Positions 1 to 9,695 of a stretch of 64,000 bases of DNA are shown here, in pieces. The stretch spans positions 48,626,854 to 48,690,853 of the forward strand of contig OX411551.1 of NCBI GenBank assembly GCA_948146395.1, read 5' to 3'. A program made the position numbers and the translations under genes. The notes below the pieces were generated by a model. It was not told the DNA's origin. It was given only the letters and a program-made list of their open reading frames with translations, and did no database searches. The stretch is from Fragum whitleyi. Its lineage: Eukaryota; Mollusca; Bivalvia; Cardiida; Cardiidae. Position 1 is the stretch's first letter, and the number at the start of each line of letters is the position of its first letter.

Positions 1-545
1 CTGCCAATCTTATAGAACTCTTGACAGGCAAAGGACTTATTTTCTTTAAAATCTAGGGTTACAAATTGATAGAGAAACACTCTAAATAATGTGTTATGGT
101 TATTTTACAGAACACTTGACAAGCAAAATACTTTGACAATTGTTTCTTAACTATGATAATCATTTGACAAGCAAAACACTTGGAATGATATCAATGGCTC
201 AGAGCGAAACAGCTGTTACTGCCTATACACTGAGCCATTGATATATTCTGCCAAACTTGTTGAACTCTTGACTTGTTAAAAGACTTATTTTCTTATCTGT
301 GATCGCAAATTAATTAGTAAAACACTCTAAATCATATGCCATGGAAACATGGTAATCTTTTAGAACATTTGACAGGCAAAACTTTCACAATTATTTCTCA
401 CCTATGATTTATCATTTGACAAGCAAAATGCTCAGAACAGTATTTTCTGCCAATCTTTTCAAACATTTGACAGACAAAGTTTATATTCCCTTACCTGTGA
501 TTACACATTTGACAAGCAAAACACTCTAAATGATATACATTATTT
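1..545. repeat. Minisatellite of ~48-bp subunits (~96-bp dimer) running into the LMO exon
   Basis: The 15-mer CATTTGACAAGCAAA or a 1-3 base variant recurs at 18, 113, 161, 366, 413, 464 and 506; weaker copies lie near 63, 265 and 307. Spacing is about 48 bp after removing a small hairpin insert (189-243). Alternating subunits form a ~96-bp unit; the copies at 346-443 and 444-545 align along their whole length. The last unit overlaps exon 495-620 and its splice donor. On the minus strand the copy at 413-427 still reads FACQM in frame. The array is cut by the window edge. Confidence 0.8.
189..243. mobile_element. Short palindromic element (family I) inserted in the minisatellite
   Basis: Inverted arms ATATCAATGGCTCAG and CTGAGCCATTGATAT enclose a short centre with the GAAACAG and TTACTGCCTAT motifs of the longer family I hairpins. 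It looks like an internally deleted copy, and removing it restores the 48-bp minisatellite phase. Confidence 0.6.
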
Positions 546-620
546 TTGGCCCTCATCACCATCTCGAAGGCTGGAATCATTTTGGAACACGCTGAACAGT
601 AGCCTGTTGTACCAAACAAC
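495..620 (-). CDS. LMO1: LMO1/3-type LIM-only protein, exon carrying the first part of LIM domain 2
   Basis: Minus-strand internal exon of 126 nt encoding 42 codons. It begins after an acceptor reading TATATTTCAG (AG at 622-621) and ends at a donor CACAG|GTAAGG (GT at 494-493). Entry and exit are both phase 2, and the AG left by the upstream exon plus the first G here makes Arg. The peptide runs [20 protein letters not shown] (first 20 residues) and ends [13 protein letters not shown]. It gives six of the eight LIM2 zinc ligands (C-x2-C, H-x2-C, C-x2-C); the last two must lie in an exon beyond the left edge. The sequence is closest to rhombotin-1/LMO3 (fly Beadex), not LMO4. LMO proteins are nuclear adaptors that bridge LDB1 and bHLH/GATA factors and do not bind DNA themselves. 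Oddity: the 3' half of the exon belongs to a tandem repeat that continues into the next intron. Confidence 0.93.
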
Positions 621-2004
621 CTGAAATATACATTAGTATCTCCGCGTGTATGTTTGTGTGTAACCAATGTCACTTTCTTATCAGTTATACTGAGTTGCAT
701 CTGACTACTTCGGAGTTGTTTCTCATGCCTGTACAATAGCAATCTCTTGTCTAGGCAACTTTTCCAAATAGGTTTTCTCGTGTCGCCTAACCATCAACAA
801 TTTGGTTTGAGACAAATGATACTTAAGATTTATAGGCATTAACAACTATTTTGCGCTGAGGCATGAACATGCTGAGCCCCAGCACATCAATTGCAGTATA
901 TGTAACAGATGCATGACTTCTAGAAACATTAAAGCATTTGAAGTAGTTCCATCTTGCACATTTGGCTGTAAATTCACAAGGGAAGCAAATTGAAAAACAA
1001 AATCAAATAATAACAAGATTATTTCCCTTACATACTGTTTATCTCATACTGTTTATCAATTTTTCCCAAATGATCAATTTTATTTCAAGGAGTCTAATAA
1101 ATGCAGATCCTCTATAGGGGTTATATTCTTATAAGAGGGCCAGTATGGCCCTGAACTGCTCACCTGAATTTTATTGGTCCAGTGGAACTCATCCAAGTAA
1201 CTTTCTGAAAAAGTTTCATTCACATTAACCTAATTTATGAAGAGGAGATTTAATCCCAAGAATTTAAAGTGGAAATGGATCCTGCCCACCCATTCATTAC
1301 TGAGAAGACTCAAAATAAGCCTCACCCTGTCGCACCCATATTTATAGGCCAATCAGAATTTTGCAAACAATTTTTAAAGAGGGTCACCCAAGGAACATTC
1401 TGGCAAAGTTTCATTGAAATCGGTCCAGTGGTTCAGGAGAAGAAGAAGTGTTTAAGATTGTTGACGATGGACGACGAATGACAGACGACGCATGACGGAC
1501 GAAACACGACAGACTCAGGGTGATCCAAATAGCTCCCCTTGATCATGTTGTGCTCAGGTAAGCTAAAAATTTATCATTGAATATGCTGAAGAAATAAAGG
1601 ATAATCAGAGTCAGATTGATCTATATTTCATTGAGCGAGCAACTTAAGCTATGTTTTTGCAAGAGCAAAAATATAGCTTTTGTTGTTCATGAAATGAAAT
1701 ATCAATTGATCTTATTCGCAAAACAAATTATTAATCCATTTCTTTAATGCAAAAATGAGACAAAACATGAAAATTATAAGGTAAATTCTCATAAAGCCTG
1801 TCATTTTGCATAAGATTGCTATGCAACGTTCATGATGAAGTCACTTTTTTTGCTTTGCTTAGATGATGTCAGATAGAGTGAAATGAACTTAAGCTGGGTA
1901 TACGTCCTTGATAATCCCACTGTTAAAGTAGTGAGTTTATCAAAATGATAATCTACTGTTATTCCTCGATAAACCACTGAAAAGTATTAAAGAATTCATT
2001 ATAC
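621..2004 (-). other. Intron between the LIM1 and LIM2 exons of the LMO gene
   Basis: An intron of 1,384 nt bounded by GT (2004-2003) and AG (622-621) on the minus strand, with compatible phase on both sides. It contains one degenerate D-family element (1133-1570). The rest (621-1132, 1571-2004) is AT-rich and unique, and I see no exon in it. Confidence 0.85.
1133..1570. mobile_element. D-family non-autonomous element, copy 1 (degenerate)
   Basis: The left end reads AAGAGGGCCAGTATGGCCCT and then GCTCACCTGA. The right end is a GACGACG/GACGGACGA simple tract, then GTGCTCAGGTAAGCTAAAAA. The same two ends bound 18388-19958. There is no internal satellite here. It lies wholly within the LMO intron. 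The short open frame at 1269-1481 is not considered coding. Confidence 0.65.
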
Positions 2005-2230
2005 CTGAGATAATCTCTTCTACAGAGTAAAAGATTTGCCTTGGCAAACAGCGTAGAGCCCACTTCTCCGAGTCTACAGTCGCAGCAGGAGCATTTCAGA
2101 CAGTCCTCATGCCAGTACTGGTCGAGGGCTTTCAGCAGGAATCGGTCGATGATCGTCTTTTTACACCCGGAGCACTCCTGTTTCTGGTTACCAGCCATTC
2201 CAGCTGGCTCCTGTGCGATCTGCATCGCAC
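2005..2230 (-). CDS. LMO1: LMO1/3-type LIM-only protein, exon carrying LIM domain 1
   Basis: Minus-strand exon of 226 nt. The acceptor is CTTGCAG (AG at 2232-2231) and the donor CTCAG|GTATAA (GT at 2004-2003), leaving a phase-2 AG that pairs with the G opening the exon at 620. The first ATG is at 2225 and the peptide starts [21 protein letters not shown] complete LIM1 follows: C-x2-C, then [12 protein letters not shown], and C-x2-D in [20 protein letters not shown] and [10 protein letters not shown] are near-diagnostic of LMO1/LMO3 rather than LMO2 or LMO4. The frame is open for the five bases between acceptor and ATG, so this ATG may be the start (short N-terminus, as in LMO proteins) or be internal to a longer isoform. 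No upstream coding exon is recognised to the right; LMO genes often have distant or alternative first exons. Confidence 0.93.
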
Positions 2231-2436
2231 CTGCAAGTAGATTATGGATTATATTACATTTTCATCCTAAAAACTGCTCCCAGGAATTTTACCTAAAATG
2301 GACAGAGAGCTTTTAATAAGTATCAACTTTCGGATGAAACCGATCTTATACCTTCTTCTATACTTAAATTCCTTCCTCTAGACAATCAAAAAAGAGTTTC
2401 TTGATTTAAAGTTAGCACTAAATTTAGTTTATATTT
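2231..2436. other. Non-coding DNA upstream of the LIM1 exon
   Basis: AT-rich, with no exon recognised. On the minus strand this is the intron or 5' flank immediately upstream of the LIM1 exon. Confidence 0.5.
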
Positions 2437-2742
2437 CCGTATTTCTCCTAATAAACCCTCCCAGGAGCTATGCATAACATGGTCAGGGAGCTTTAATAAA
2501 GTATGCATTTTCTGATTTAAAAAAATCATTAAAATTTATTTCTTTTATGCCCTTTTCCCTTTAATTTGAGGTTAATTTTCTCTAAACAATCATATAAATG
2601 ATTGTTTAGAGGAAATCTACCTCAAATTAGAGAAGAAGTCTCAAAAGGTTCCTTAAACTGAGTCATTTGATGTGTGTTTTCTCAGTAAAAAAATGTAGTG
2701 GTGCTACTATTAGGGAGGGTGCTATTATTAGAGGAAATACGG
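2437..2742. mobile_element. Palindromic MITE, family M, copy 1
   Basis: Terminal inverted repeats start CCGTATTTCTCCTAATA on the left and end GAGGAAATACGG on the right. A central hairpin at about 2564-2628 has arms containing TCTCTAAACAATCAT and ATGATTGTTTAGAGG. Related copies lie at 21631-21935, 39570-39822 and 43776-43925. Confidence 0.75.
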
Positions 2743-2797
2743 AATTAGTTTGATTGTAAAGAAAGCTTTAGCTTATAGAGTTGTGCTCATACAACAA

Positions 2798-2988
2798 ATC
2801 TAGATGTCACGTCCCTCAGGGAAAGGCAGTGGTTTAAATCCACTGCTGCCTAATTTACAGCTGGGTGAACTTTGGCTTGCTTTTAAGTATTTTGTAGATG
2901 AACACACCCTAGTGACAGTTGGGCTCAAATCACAGATCTTCAGGTCACAAGTCATGTACCTATACCACAAGGCCACTGATGCATTCAA
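2798..2988 (-). repeat. tRNA-derived SINE-like sequence, second family
   Basis: On the minus strand a degenerate A box (TTGTGGTATAGGTA) is followed by a B-box-like GATTTGAGCCC, then a non-tRNA body. It is too degenerate for a functional tRNA. No target-site duplication was resolved. Confidence 0.45.
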
Positions 2989-3285
2989 AAATTAATACAG
3001 TTAAACCCAGTACTAAAGGGCCTGAGTAATATGCTATTCAAGATTATTATCAGTATTTGGAAGCAACAGCTGGGAACCATCACTTTTTTTTTTCCTTTTT
3101 TTTTTTTTTTGAAATAAAAGATAAAAAGGTATCTGTTGATTTCATGTAGATATGAAACTGAAAACCTAATCACACTGTATGATTTTTCAAAGTATATGTT
3201 TTGTTTAGCTCCACTTAGCATTTATTAGGATATATACCATAGGTATTTCAGACTAAACTGACCTTAGATCACAAAAAAAGATTAC

Positions 3286-3441
3286 GGTAGTGGACCCGTA
3301 ATAGTTTTTCAACAACTCAGAAGTAGTGAACTTTAAGTGTTGACAGAGGTTTCCTAATGATTTTCATTAGGAAACCCTCGGTTAACATTTTGAAAGAATA
3401 TGTGGTCCTAAATGTTGTGGAACTATTATGGGTCCACTACC
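3286..3441. mobile_element. Palindromic MITE, family K
   Basis: A 156-bp element with terminal inverted repeats GGTAGTGGACCC(G)TAATAGTT and AACTATTATGGGTCCACTACC, and a second nested hairpin at 3346-3379 (GAGGTTTCCTAATGA and its complement). One copy was seen. Confidence 0.75.
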
Positions 3442-3504
3442 TTAAGTGAGCCATCAAAGGTCAATTTTGTCTTAACTGTGTGGGTAAAATCATATTTGAC
3501 ATTT

Positions 3505-3582
3505 TGATGGCTTAGTGGGAAAAAGTTGTAACTGCATGCCTATAGAATTATAAGCAGTTACATCTGTTTTGCGCAGTCATTG
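3505..3582. mobile_element. Degenerate family I hairpin
   Basis: GATGGCTTAG, AGTTGTAACTGC, a TATAGAATTATA loop and GCAGTTACATCTGTTTTG match the family I hairpin layout with several mismatches. Confidence 0.5.
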
Positions 3583-3649
3583 AATCACTCACACAAACTT
3601 GAGCATAATTAAAAGATAAACAATTGTCAATTTGTCTTTACCATGTAAG

Positions 3650-3870
3650 TATACCTTGGTTTATTTGACCCAAATTTGACCTCTGTGGAAAAATTATATA
3701 AGAATTACTATCATGGCATTTTTTCAATTAACAAAATATATTACATTCAAAAGCATTTTTTATTCATTCCTATAAAAGCAAGTGCAAAGTCGAGTAGAAA
3801 TAATCAGATTTTAATTCATCTAAATTATAGGAGGGGTTAGATTTGGGGCCAATATAACCAGGCTATATAT
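3650..3870. mobile_element. MITE family H, copy 1
   Basis: It begins TATACCTTGGTTTATTTGAC and carries AGCAAGTGCAAAGTCGAGTAG. The same landmarks bound the copy nested at 61159-61368. It ends near CAGGCTATATATAC. Confidence 0.6.
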
Positions 3871-3929
3871 ACTTAACTTACATTTGATCACTTATTAAAA
3901 CATATGCAACTATACAAGACTCAGTATCA

Positions 3930-3996
3930 TTCAAAGTCAATTTTGTCTAAACCACAATGGTAAAGACAAAATTGTCTTTGATCACTCACTAGAGAT
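3930..3996. mobile_element. Short hairpin element, family J
   Basis: AAAGTCAATTTTGTCT followed by its near-complement AGACAAAATTGTCTTTGATC, ending in GATCACTCAC. The same layout is cleaner at 22530-22591, and fragments occur near 3449, 4316 and 12745. Confidence 0.55.
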
Positions 3997-4028
3997 GAGG
4001 GAAAGTCAATTTTGTCTTCACCATGTAA

Positions 4029-4264
4029 GTATATGTGACCCATCACGCGAAAAGGGACCATCTGGGTAGTGCTTAAAGTGTTGACCCTAGTCTGACTTTG
4101 CACCTTGCTCATTTTCTAAATCTAATATAATCAATCTACCTTCCAGTGTAAGAATTTTTGAGATGCGACTTCTGGTTGACCAAGGCTGGATCAAATCTCT
4201 TTTTCAATAATTCATTTTACAGAATTTCCGGTCGGTCCCTTTTCACGTGACGGGTCACATATAC
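4029..4264. mobile_element. MITE family L with ~30-bp terminal inverted repeats
   Basis: A 236-bp element beginning GTATATGTGACCC, then TCACGCGAAAAGGGACC, and ending GGTCCCTTTTCACGTGA and GGGTCACATATAC. The termini differ by only one or two bases. No open reading frame. Confidence 0.8.
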
Positions 4265-4380
4265 AAAAAGGACATTTAATAACTCACTAAAACATATACA
4301 TTTGTACAAGATTAAGTGAGCAATCGAGGGTCAATTAGGCCTTTACCGTATCTTAGCTTCGATCACTCACTAAAACATGT

Positions 4381-4458
4381 CGATGGCTCAGCGCGAAACT
4401 GTTGTAACTCCCTATAAACACATAGGGAGTTACAACTGTTTCACACTGAGCCCTTGAT
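4381..4458. mobile_element. Hairpin element, family I, well-preserved copy
   Basis: The inner arms AACTGTTGTAACTCCCTAT and ATAGGGAGTTACAACTGTT are perfect complements around a six-base loop. Outer arms are GATGGCTCAG and CTGAGCCCTTGA. Confidence 0.75.
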
Positions 4459-4904
4459 GTGCACATGAGTTCAAGCCTGTTGTCCAATGTCGTATAATGA
4501 TAAAGGGAATGAGCCAGAAAATTCCTGCCATTATTAGAAATGAGGTTTATGTAGCAGAAGCTCTATAACTAATTCATTAAAAGATCTCAGGGTTCATTAG
4601 TTGATTATAAAATCCTGCCCTGCATTCAAACATTTCCTCTTGAATCAGACTTAGAAGTGGTGAAAAAAAGACATGGATATCATTTATTTGCAAGGATCCA
4701 GCGATTATAATTCCATTTGGCGGGGATGTTCCATCAGTAGATGGCCCTTCCTTTTTTAAGTGACGTACATTTTGTAGTGATTTGAACAAAATTCATGCAA
4801 GAGCCTACAGCCTGCAGCATTACAATAGTTTGTACTGACTTAGCAAACTTGTAATGATGCAAAAATTTAAGGGCATTGGCAAAAGCTTTAGTTTTTACTG
4901 ATTT

Positions 4905-5330
4905 TTGGTGAACGAAATTTTCGTTCACCAGTGTTATATACCGTGTATGGAAAATCCTGTAGGATCTTAATAGGTTTTAAATAAAGCAGTACCTCTTTAG
5001 ATTCAATTTAGTATCTCTAGATACTTCTCTCTACAAAATCACTGTTTGTATCGTGAAATGCATGATTCTAGCAATCTTAATCAAGTGAAGATAATGAAAA
5101 TTACCCTTTAAAAACACAAAAATATCTTGGAATGTCTATACGAGCGAATTTTTGATCGGCGTAAGATTGTCGAGAGTTGAGAGCAAAAACAAATGTTGTG
5201 TCTGTACACTGTATAGACAGATACGTTGTTTTTGATTTAAACCTTCGCTATTGCAACTTGTAGTAATTTGCCGGAAATGTGTGTTTATTGAGGTCGTGAA
5301 CTCTTGAACTTCTACACACCCCTGATTGGC
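4905..5330. repeat. Repeat family Q, copy 1 (inverted relative to 48700-49145)
   Basis: It opens with the palindrome GGTGAACGAAATTTTCGTTCACC at its left end (23 nt span at 4908-4930), then AGTGTTATATACC. Further landmarks in order: AAGTGAAGATAATGAAAATT, TTTAAAAACACAAAA, TTTTTGATCGGCGTAAG, ATTGTCGAGAGTT and CAACTTGTAGTAA. All recur in the same order, reverse-complemented, at 48700-49145. This copy has stops in every long frame. Confidence 0.65.
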
Positions 5331-5349
5331 CATATCCCACGTGATGACC

Positions 5350-7660
5350 AACTACGATTTTACCTGCCTTCTTATGAATGAAGTCTTTGCTTATAAGTTA
5401 CGAAAGGTCAAGTTTACAAACGAATGGAATGTTCCTGCCGTATTTCTCCCAATGATTAAACGCGCCCGAGCGCGATGCAAAACGTCGTGGGGGCGCTATT
5501 ATTTCAGACTCTTTTACTTAATTAAAAAAAAAAAATACGTATTTTGGTACCAAAGAGAAGCAAACTGTTAAAATGTTCGTAATTATCGATTGAAATACGT
5601 ACGCTACCCAATACGTTTTTCTATTTATCTAATAAGGCTATAGATTTAAAAAATAAAATAAAATGTTAGCTAATGAATTGTAATTCTGTCATTTTGAGTC
5701 ATCTATCGAAATACGGTCACCCTCGACCATTAATTGCAGCTTTCAAAAGCAAGTGATTGTGTTAGCAGAAGCCGAGATTATTATTATTGTTATTATTTGT
5801 ACATGGTAGGAAGTTCCAGACGATGCAATATTCAATGTTCCGCTACCGATGGACAAAGCGGTCTAATAAATCATTACCTATTCACGTATGAAATAAATAA
5901 TCCTGTATTAAATCCTAAAATTTTGTGATGTGTAAATGCACCCGGTGTAAGTGTTTCGTAGTGAAAACACAAAACGTCTGGAACTAGCTGGGTCACCGCG
6001 TGTCGGCACCCTTTGAAGTCCCCAGATTCTTGCAAGCGGCGACGTCGCTTTTGAAATAAGTCACACACGAGATTTTACGTTTTTTTTCCTATTTTAACAG
6101 TATGAATTGTGACTAGGATTTAATCATTTGACTCGGATATTTTGTATATTTGCAGAAGGTGAAATGATTTCAGAAATATTTTCGTAACAACGAAAGGGGA
6201 TTTTGTTCGCATGTGACTTATGAAGAATAACGAGAAATAGTTTTAATTTTGTGTTAAATTTTAACCTTTCGCACTTCCGGAAGACTGCGCGATTTAGGAC
6301 GCGCTAGTTTTTCAGATGTTGAACGATCTTTTAATGACGCAACCAGCCTTATCCTGATAGGAATTTAAGATAGTAAACCCACAATCTAATGAACATTACG
6401 TCGTGGAGTAGCAGTTTCTGAATTTGAATTCGAGACCGGATTTTTCACCATGGACCATGGACGGTTGGATGCTGTTGATCGTATAGTCAAGGGCCTGGGA
6501 ATCGTATTTATGGGGGAACGCGTTTATTAGGGAGGGCGCGTCTAAATTCTCATTGAAACATAAACACGCACCACTTGACCGTGACCAACCTTGATATGAA
6601 ATAAAATTTAAACCATTACCAGAAAACTTATGTTCTCAACTACCAAATTTACACCTCTTGCTTAAATCCCGTTTTTATCTTAAAGCTTGTTGTTGCATAC
6701 TTGTGTAATGTAAATATCTTCGGTTACGGGTATTTTTGCATTATATTACCCAAATCCAATTTCCTGGTTTTTCTTTGTTTTTGTTTTTGTTTTTTTTTTC
6801 GTTTCAAACAAGGCCGGAAAACAGGGGATATAGCAATCTCGGTACGATTTACTGTTAATATATGAATGTCGTGAATAGATAAATAAATAAAAGAATCAAA
6901 TGAACAAATATCCCAACACGATAGACCTAATTTCAAATTTTAACATCGAATGGATTTTTTCTTCAAAGTACTTGACATCGTAACTTCAACTGTATAGTAG
7001 CGCTTCTCTCCCTCGGATGGCTCTAGAATTTCCTCAATACAATCATTCATCTATTTGTTTTACCGGAAGTATGTAAAATATTACAGAAAACGAAACTTGG
7101 ATTGTGAATCAATCGCCTGTGGACTGGAGCATCTTTACCTTTATATGGAAATTGGTATTTCTCGCACCAGAACTATAATGAGCATACATCCGTACGTAGC
7201 TGCCATCTTCTACCCTCTAAGGTTTACGATTATCTGCCGTTTGGTAGGAGCAATAGAATTTAAACAACGACTATATTTTGACAATTCATTAGCTGTACAA
7301 AATACCTTCCTACATAGATTTCATCGATTTTTTTTTTAATTCATTTTCACGCAATGGCATCAGATGATTATTCTTTCACGAGACTGAATATTACCGAAAG
7401 AGATCAAAACCCTGTAATTACAATTACGAAACAGCGGTCTTTTAATTCGGAGGAAGGGTGGGGGGGCATTCAGGTCGTACCAGAGCCATAGCGGATAACG
7501 CTTAAAAGTCAAAATGCAGAAAGACTGCTGTTTAATCTGCTAAAATATGGGTTCCGCATGTGGAAATTGAATTACCTTTCTGACTGCTATTTTTTGAGTT
7601 AAGAAAAGAATCATTAGTCTAGACACTATAGTTGCCTGTTTTCTTTTCTCTAGGCTTATC
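5350..7660. other. Repeat-poor, relatively CpG-rich block without recognised genes
   Basis: No MITE, SINE or satellite family of this window is found here, and CpG is locally frequent (5456-5500, 5940-6060, 6250-6310, 6400-6550). Short open frames occur on both strands but none resembles a known protein. The block lies 3-5 kb upstream of the LIM1 exon of the minus-strand LMO gene, so an untranslated first exon or promoter is possible but not shown. A poly-T run lies at 6780-6800. Confidence 0.4.
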
Positions 7661-7670
7661 GCTCTCTGTC

Positions 7671-7730
7671 TATCGGTCTGTCTCTGTCTGTCACTCTCTC
7701 TACCTTTCTTTTCCTCTCTTTCTCATTCTT
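7671..7730. repeat. CT/GTCT-rich simple sequence
   Basis: An imperfect pyrimidine microsatellite made of CTCT, CTGT and TTTC steps. Confidence 0.75.
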
Positions 7731-7734
7731 TGAA

Positions 7735-7875
7735 TTTAGAATTTTGACGAGACACTTTCCCTTGATTAGTTTTTATATTTATAATTTCTCTTTTCTCAAC
7801 GAATTCAATATATAACTTTAGAATGCCAACAGATTCGTTCACCATCAGTACTTTCAGTGCTTTGATTATAGTTTG
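7735..7875. repeat. Repeat family S, copy 1
   Basis: It contains TTTAGAATGCCAACAGATTC, then GTTCACCATCAGTACTTTCA and GTGCTTTGATT. The reverse complement of 46815-46975 has the same order with a few substitutions. On the minus strand the shared core reads IKALKVLMVNE in both copies, followed by stops at 46.8 kb. It may be a decayed coding fragment of a mobile element; family unknown. Confidence 0.5.
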
Positions 7876-8157
7876 ATTGCAACAAAAGCTTAAGCTAACA
7901 GATTCACTATTGAACACATAATCCTTGTTCATGTTCGTGACAGAGATACAGTCAATGAAACTCAATTTTAAAACTTGGTAAACTAGGACTGAAATTTAAG
8001 TGTTTTAACCATTAACGCATACATCCAAATGGCGGTTGTCAAACAAAAGATCACCATAATTACAAGTAGAGCACATTTACCACTAGGCCAATGAGGCAGG
8101 CATTAGTTTTGTAATGGTCCCTCAATATATGGACACTTGTAATAGTATAGAACTGAC

Positions 8158-8295
8158 TCCTGCTCTCGGTTCAGGATGACATAGCAATGCAAACTGTTTG
8201 AATATTATATCCTGCTTTGCACACAAGTGCACATGCAAAGCGGGTATAATTTTTAAACAGTTGGCACCGTTTTTCAATCCTGAACACAGGGCTGG
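8158..8295. mobile_element. Palindromic MITE, family O, copy 1
   Basis: Arms TCAGGATGACA, GCAAACTGTTTG and CCTGCTTTGCAC on the left pair with GTGCAC, GCAAAGCGGG, AAACAGTT and CAATCCTGAACACAGG on the right. A cleaner copy is at 46051-46179. Confidence 0.65.
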
Positions 8296-8882
8296 ATTTG
8301 CTTAACTCATTTTTATACTATTCCATACCAATATGACTCATTCTATACCTCCAGGTTTTAAAAGCTGATGAAAATATTGTGAGAAAAGGAGACATATCAA
8401 ATTAATTTATCTTTAGACCTTTGAAAGAGACCTTAAGGTAGAGATACTTTTGTATATTGTCTTCATTCACCTTGACTTTCAATCAATGTTTTAAGTTTCT
8501 CTTATTTGCAAAAAAAGTTGAACTGAATAATTTCTTTTAAAGCTAATTGATCAATTAAAAGTACAAATTATCTTAACCCTTTCCGGTATCTTGAAATGTT
8601 AGACTGGTCTAAATTTAGCAAAATTTAGAGACATGATAGACAACAATCAAAAGAGATTGTGATATGAAAAAAAATCATTGTTGCAGAAAATATTGCGGAA
8701 GTAGAAATTGTTTGATCCAAGCTTTTTCATCTTTTTCCAAAATGTTTTCTATTTAAAGTATAGAATCCAAGGGATGTAAATTCCTACAAATGTACATGAA
8801 TGGGTTTAAAGAACTATGAGTATTCCTGCTTGGCAGAAAAAAACATATGTCGAGTGGTCAGGACAACACTTTTGTAAGTGCC

Positions 8883-9130
8883 TTAACCCTTGTCATGCTG
8901 AACCCGGAATATTCCTGCTTTGGCAGGAGCTATAGACAAACATCAGCCTGCACATATGTGCAGTATGATGTAAGTCTACTCCACCTGTTTCTCACTTTCA
9001 AACCAGAATTGTTAATAGATTTAGTTTTTTCAAATAAAACTCGACCTACAGTAGGTACTTTCAGTGCTTTTTGCCCTTTGATTTTGATGAAAATTTTTAG
9101 CCAAAATTTATTCAGCATGACAAGGGTTAA
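8883..9130. mobile_element. TTAA-bounded MITE, family B, full-length copy
   Basis: A 248-bp element from TTAACCCTTGTCATGCTGAA to TTCAGCATGACAAGGGTTAA. TTAA at both ends followed by CCCTT is the pattern of piggyBac-type elements (TTAA target site). The interior holds AATATTCCTGC, GCACATATGTGC and ACTTTCAGTGCTTTTTGCC. There is no transposase frame. Confidence 0.85.
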
Positions 9131-9169
9131 TATTTATAGACACTTAGAATAGTGTTGCACTGACCACTT

Positions 9170-9353
9170 GATGTGCAGTCTGAATATAGTCTGCACCACC
9201 TAATTTTCTGTTTTTACCCAGCAAAAGATTTAGGTTTTTTTTTTATTAAAAAAAAAATACTTCCTTTAATAAAAATCTGTACATCTAGTGATTCCAGCAC
9301 TTTGATTTGAATGCAAATTGACTGATATATTAAGTCGGCATAAAAAGGGTTAA
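9170..9353. mobile_element. Degenerate family B fragment
   Basis: It retains TGTGCAGTCTGAATATAGTC, CACCACCTAATTTTC, CCAGCACTTTGATTTGAA and a GCATAAAAAGGGTTAA end. The left end is lost. Confidence 0.55.
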
Positions 9354-9695
9354 TAAAAGATAGGAAAAAAACTTACCTTGCAATAAAAGCCTACTCCTAC
9401 GGCATTCTTAAAAGTGGCATTTATTTTCCTCCAATTTATTCAAACAAAAATAAATCTTAAATTGGGTGGAATAAAAGTCCCAAGCAATTTCACCGTAAAA
9501 CCAAGCTTGCAATGTAATGTATTCCTACATAACTCACACAATTTCCTTACAATAACATATCCAATAGAAAACAAACAATATGTGCAAACAATCTCATAAC
9601 GGATTCATTTCTCCGCTAAATAAGACCGACGCTGGTAATTTTCTTGTTAGAATGAATACTGGCTTTGTGGGGGCTATGATATATACAGGATATAA

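Noticed and set aside
1..490. Final LMO exon (last two LIM2 ligands) within the left edge
   Set aside because: The interval is minisatellite throughout; no frame gives the expected C-x2-D peptide. The exon must lie outside the window.
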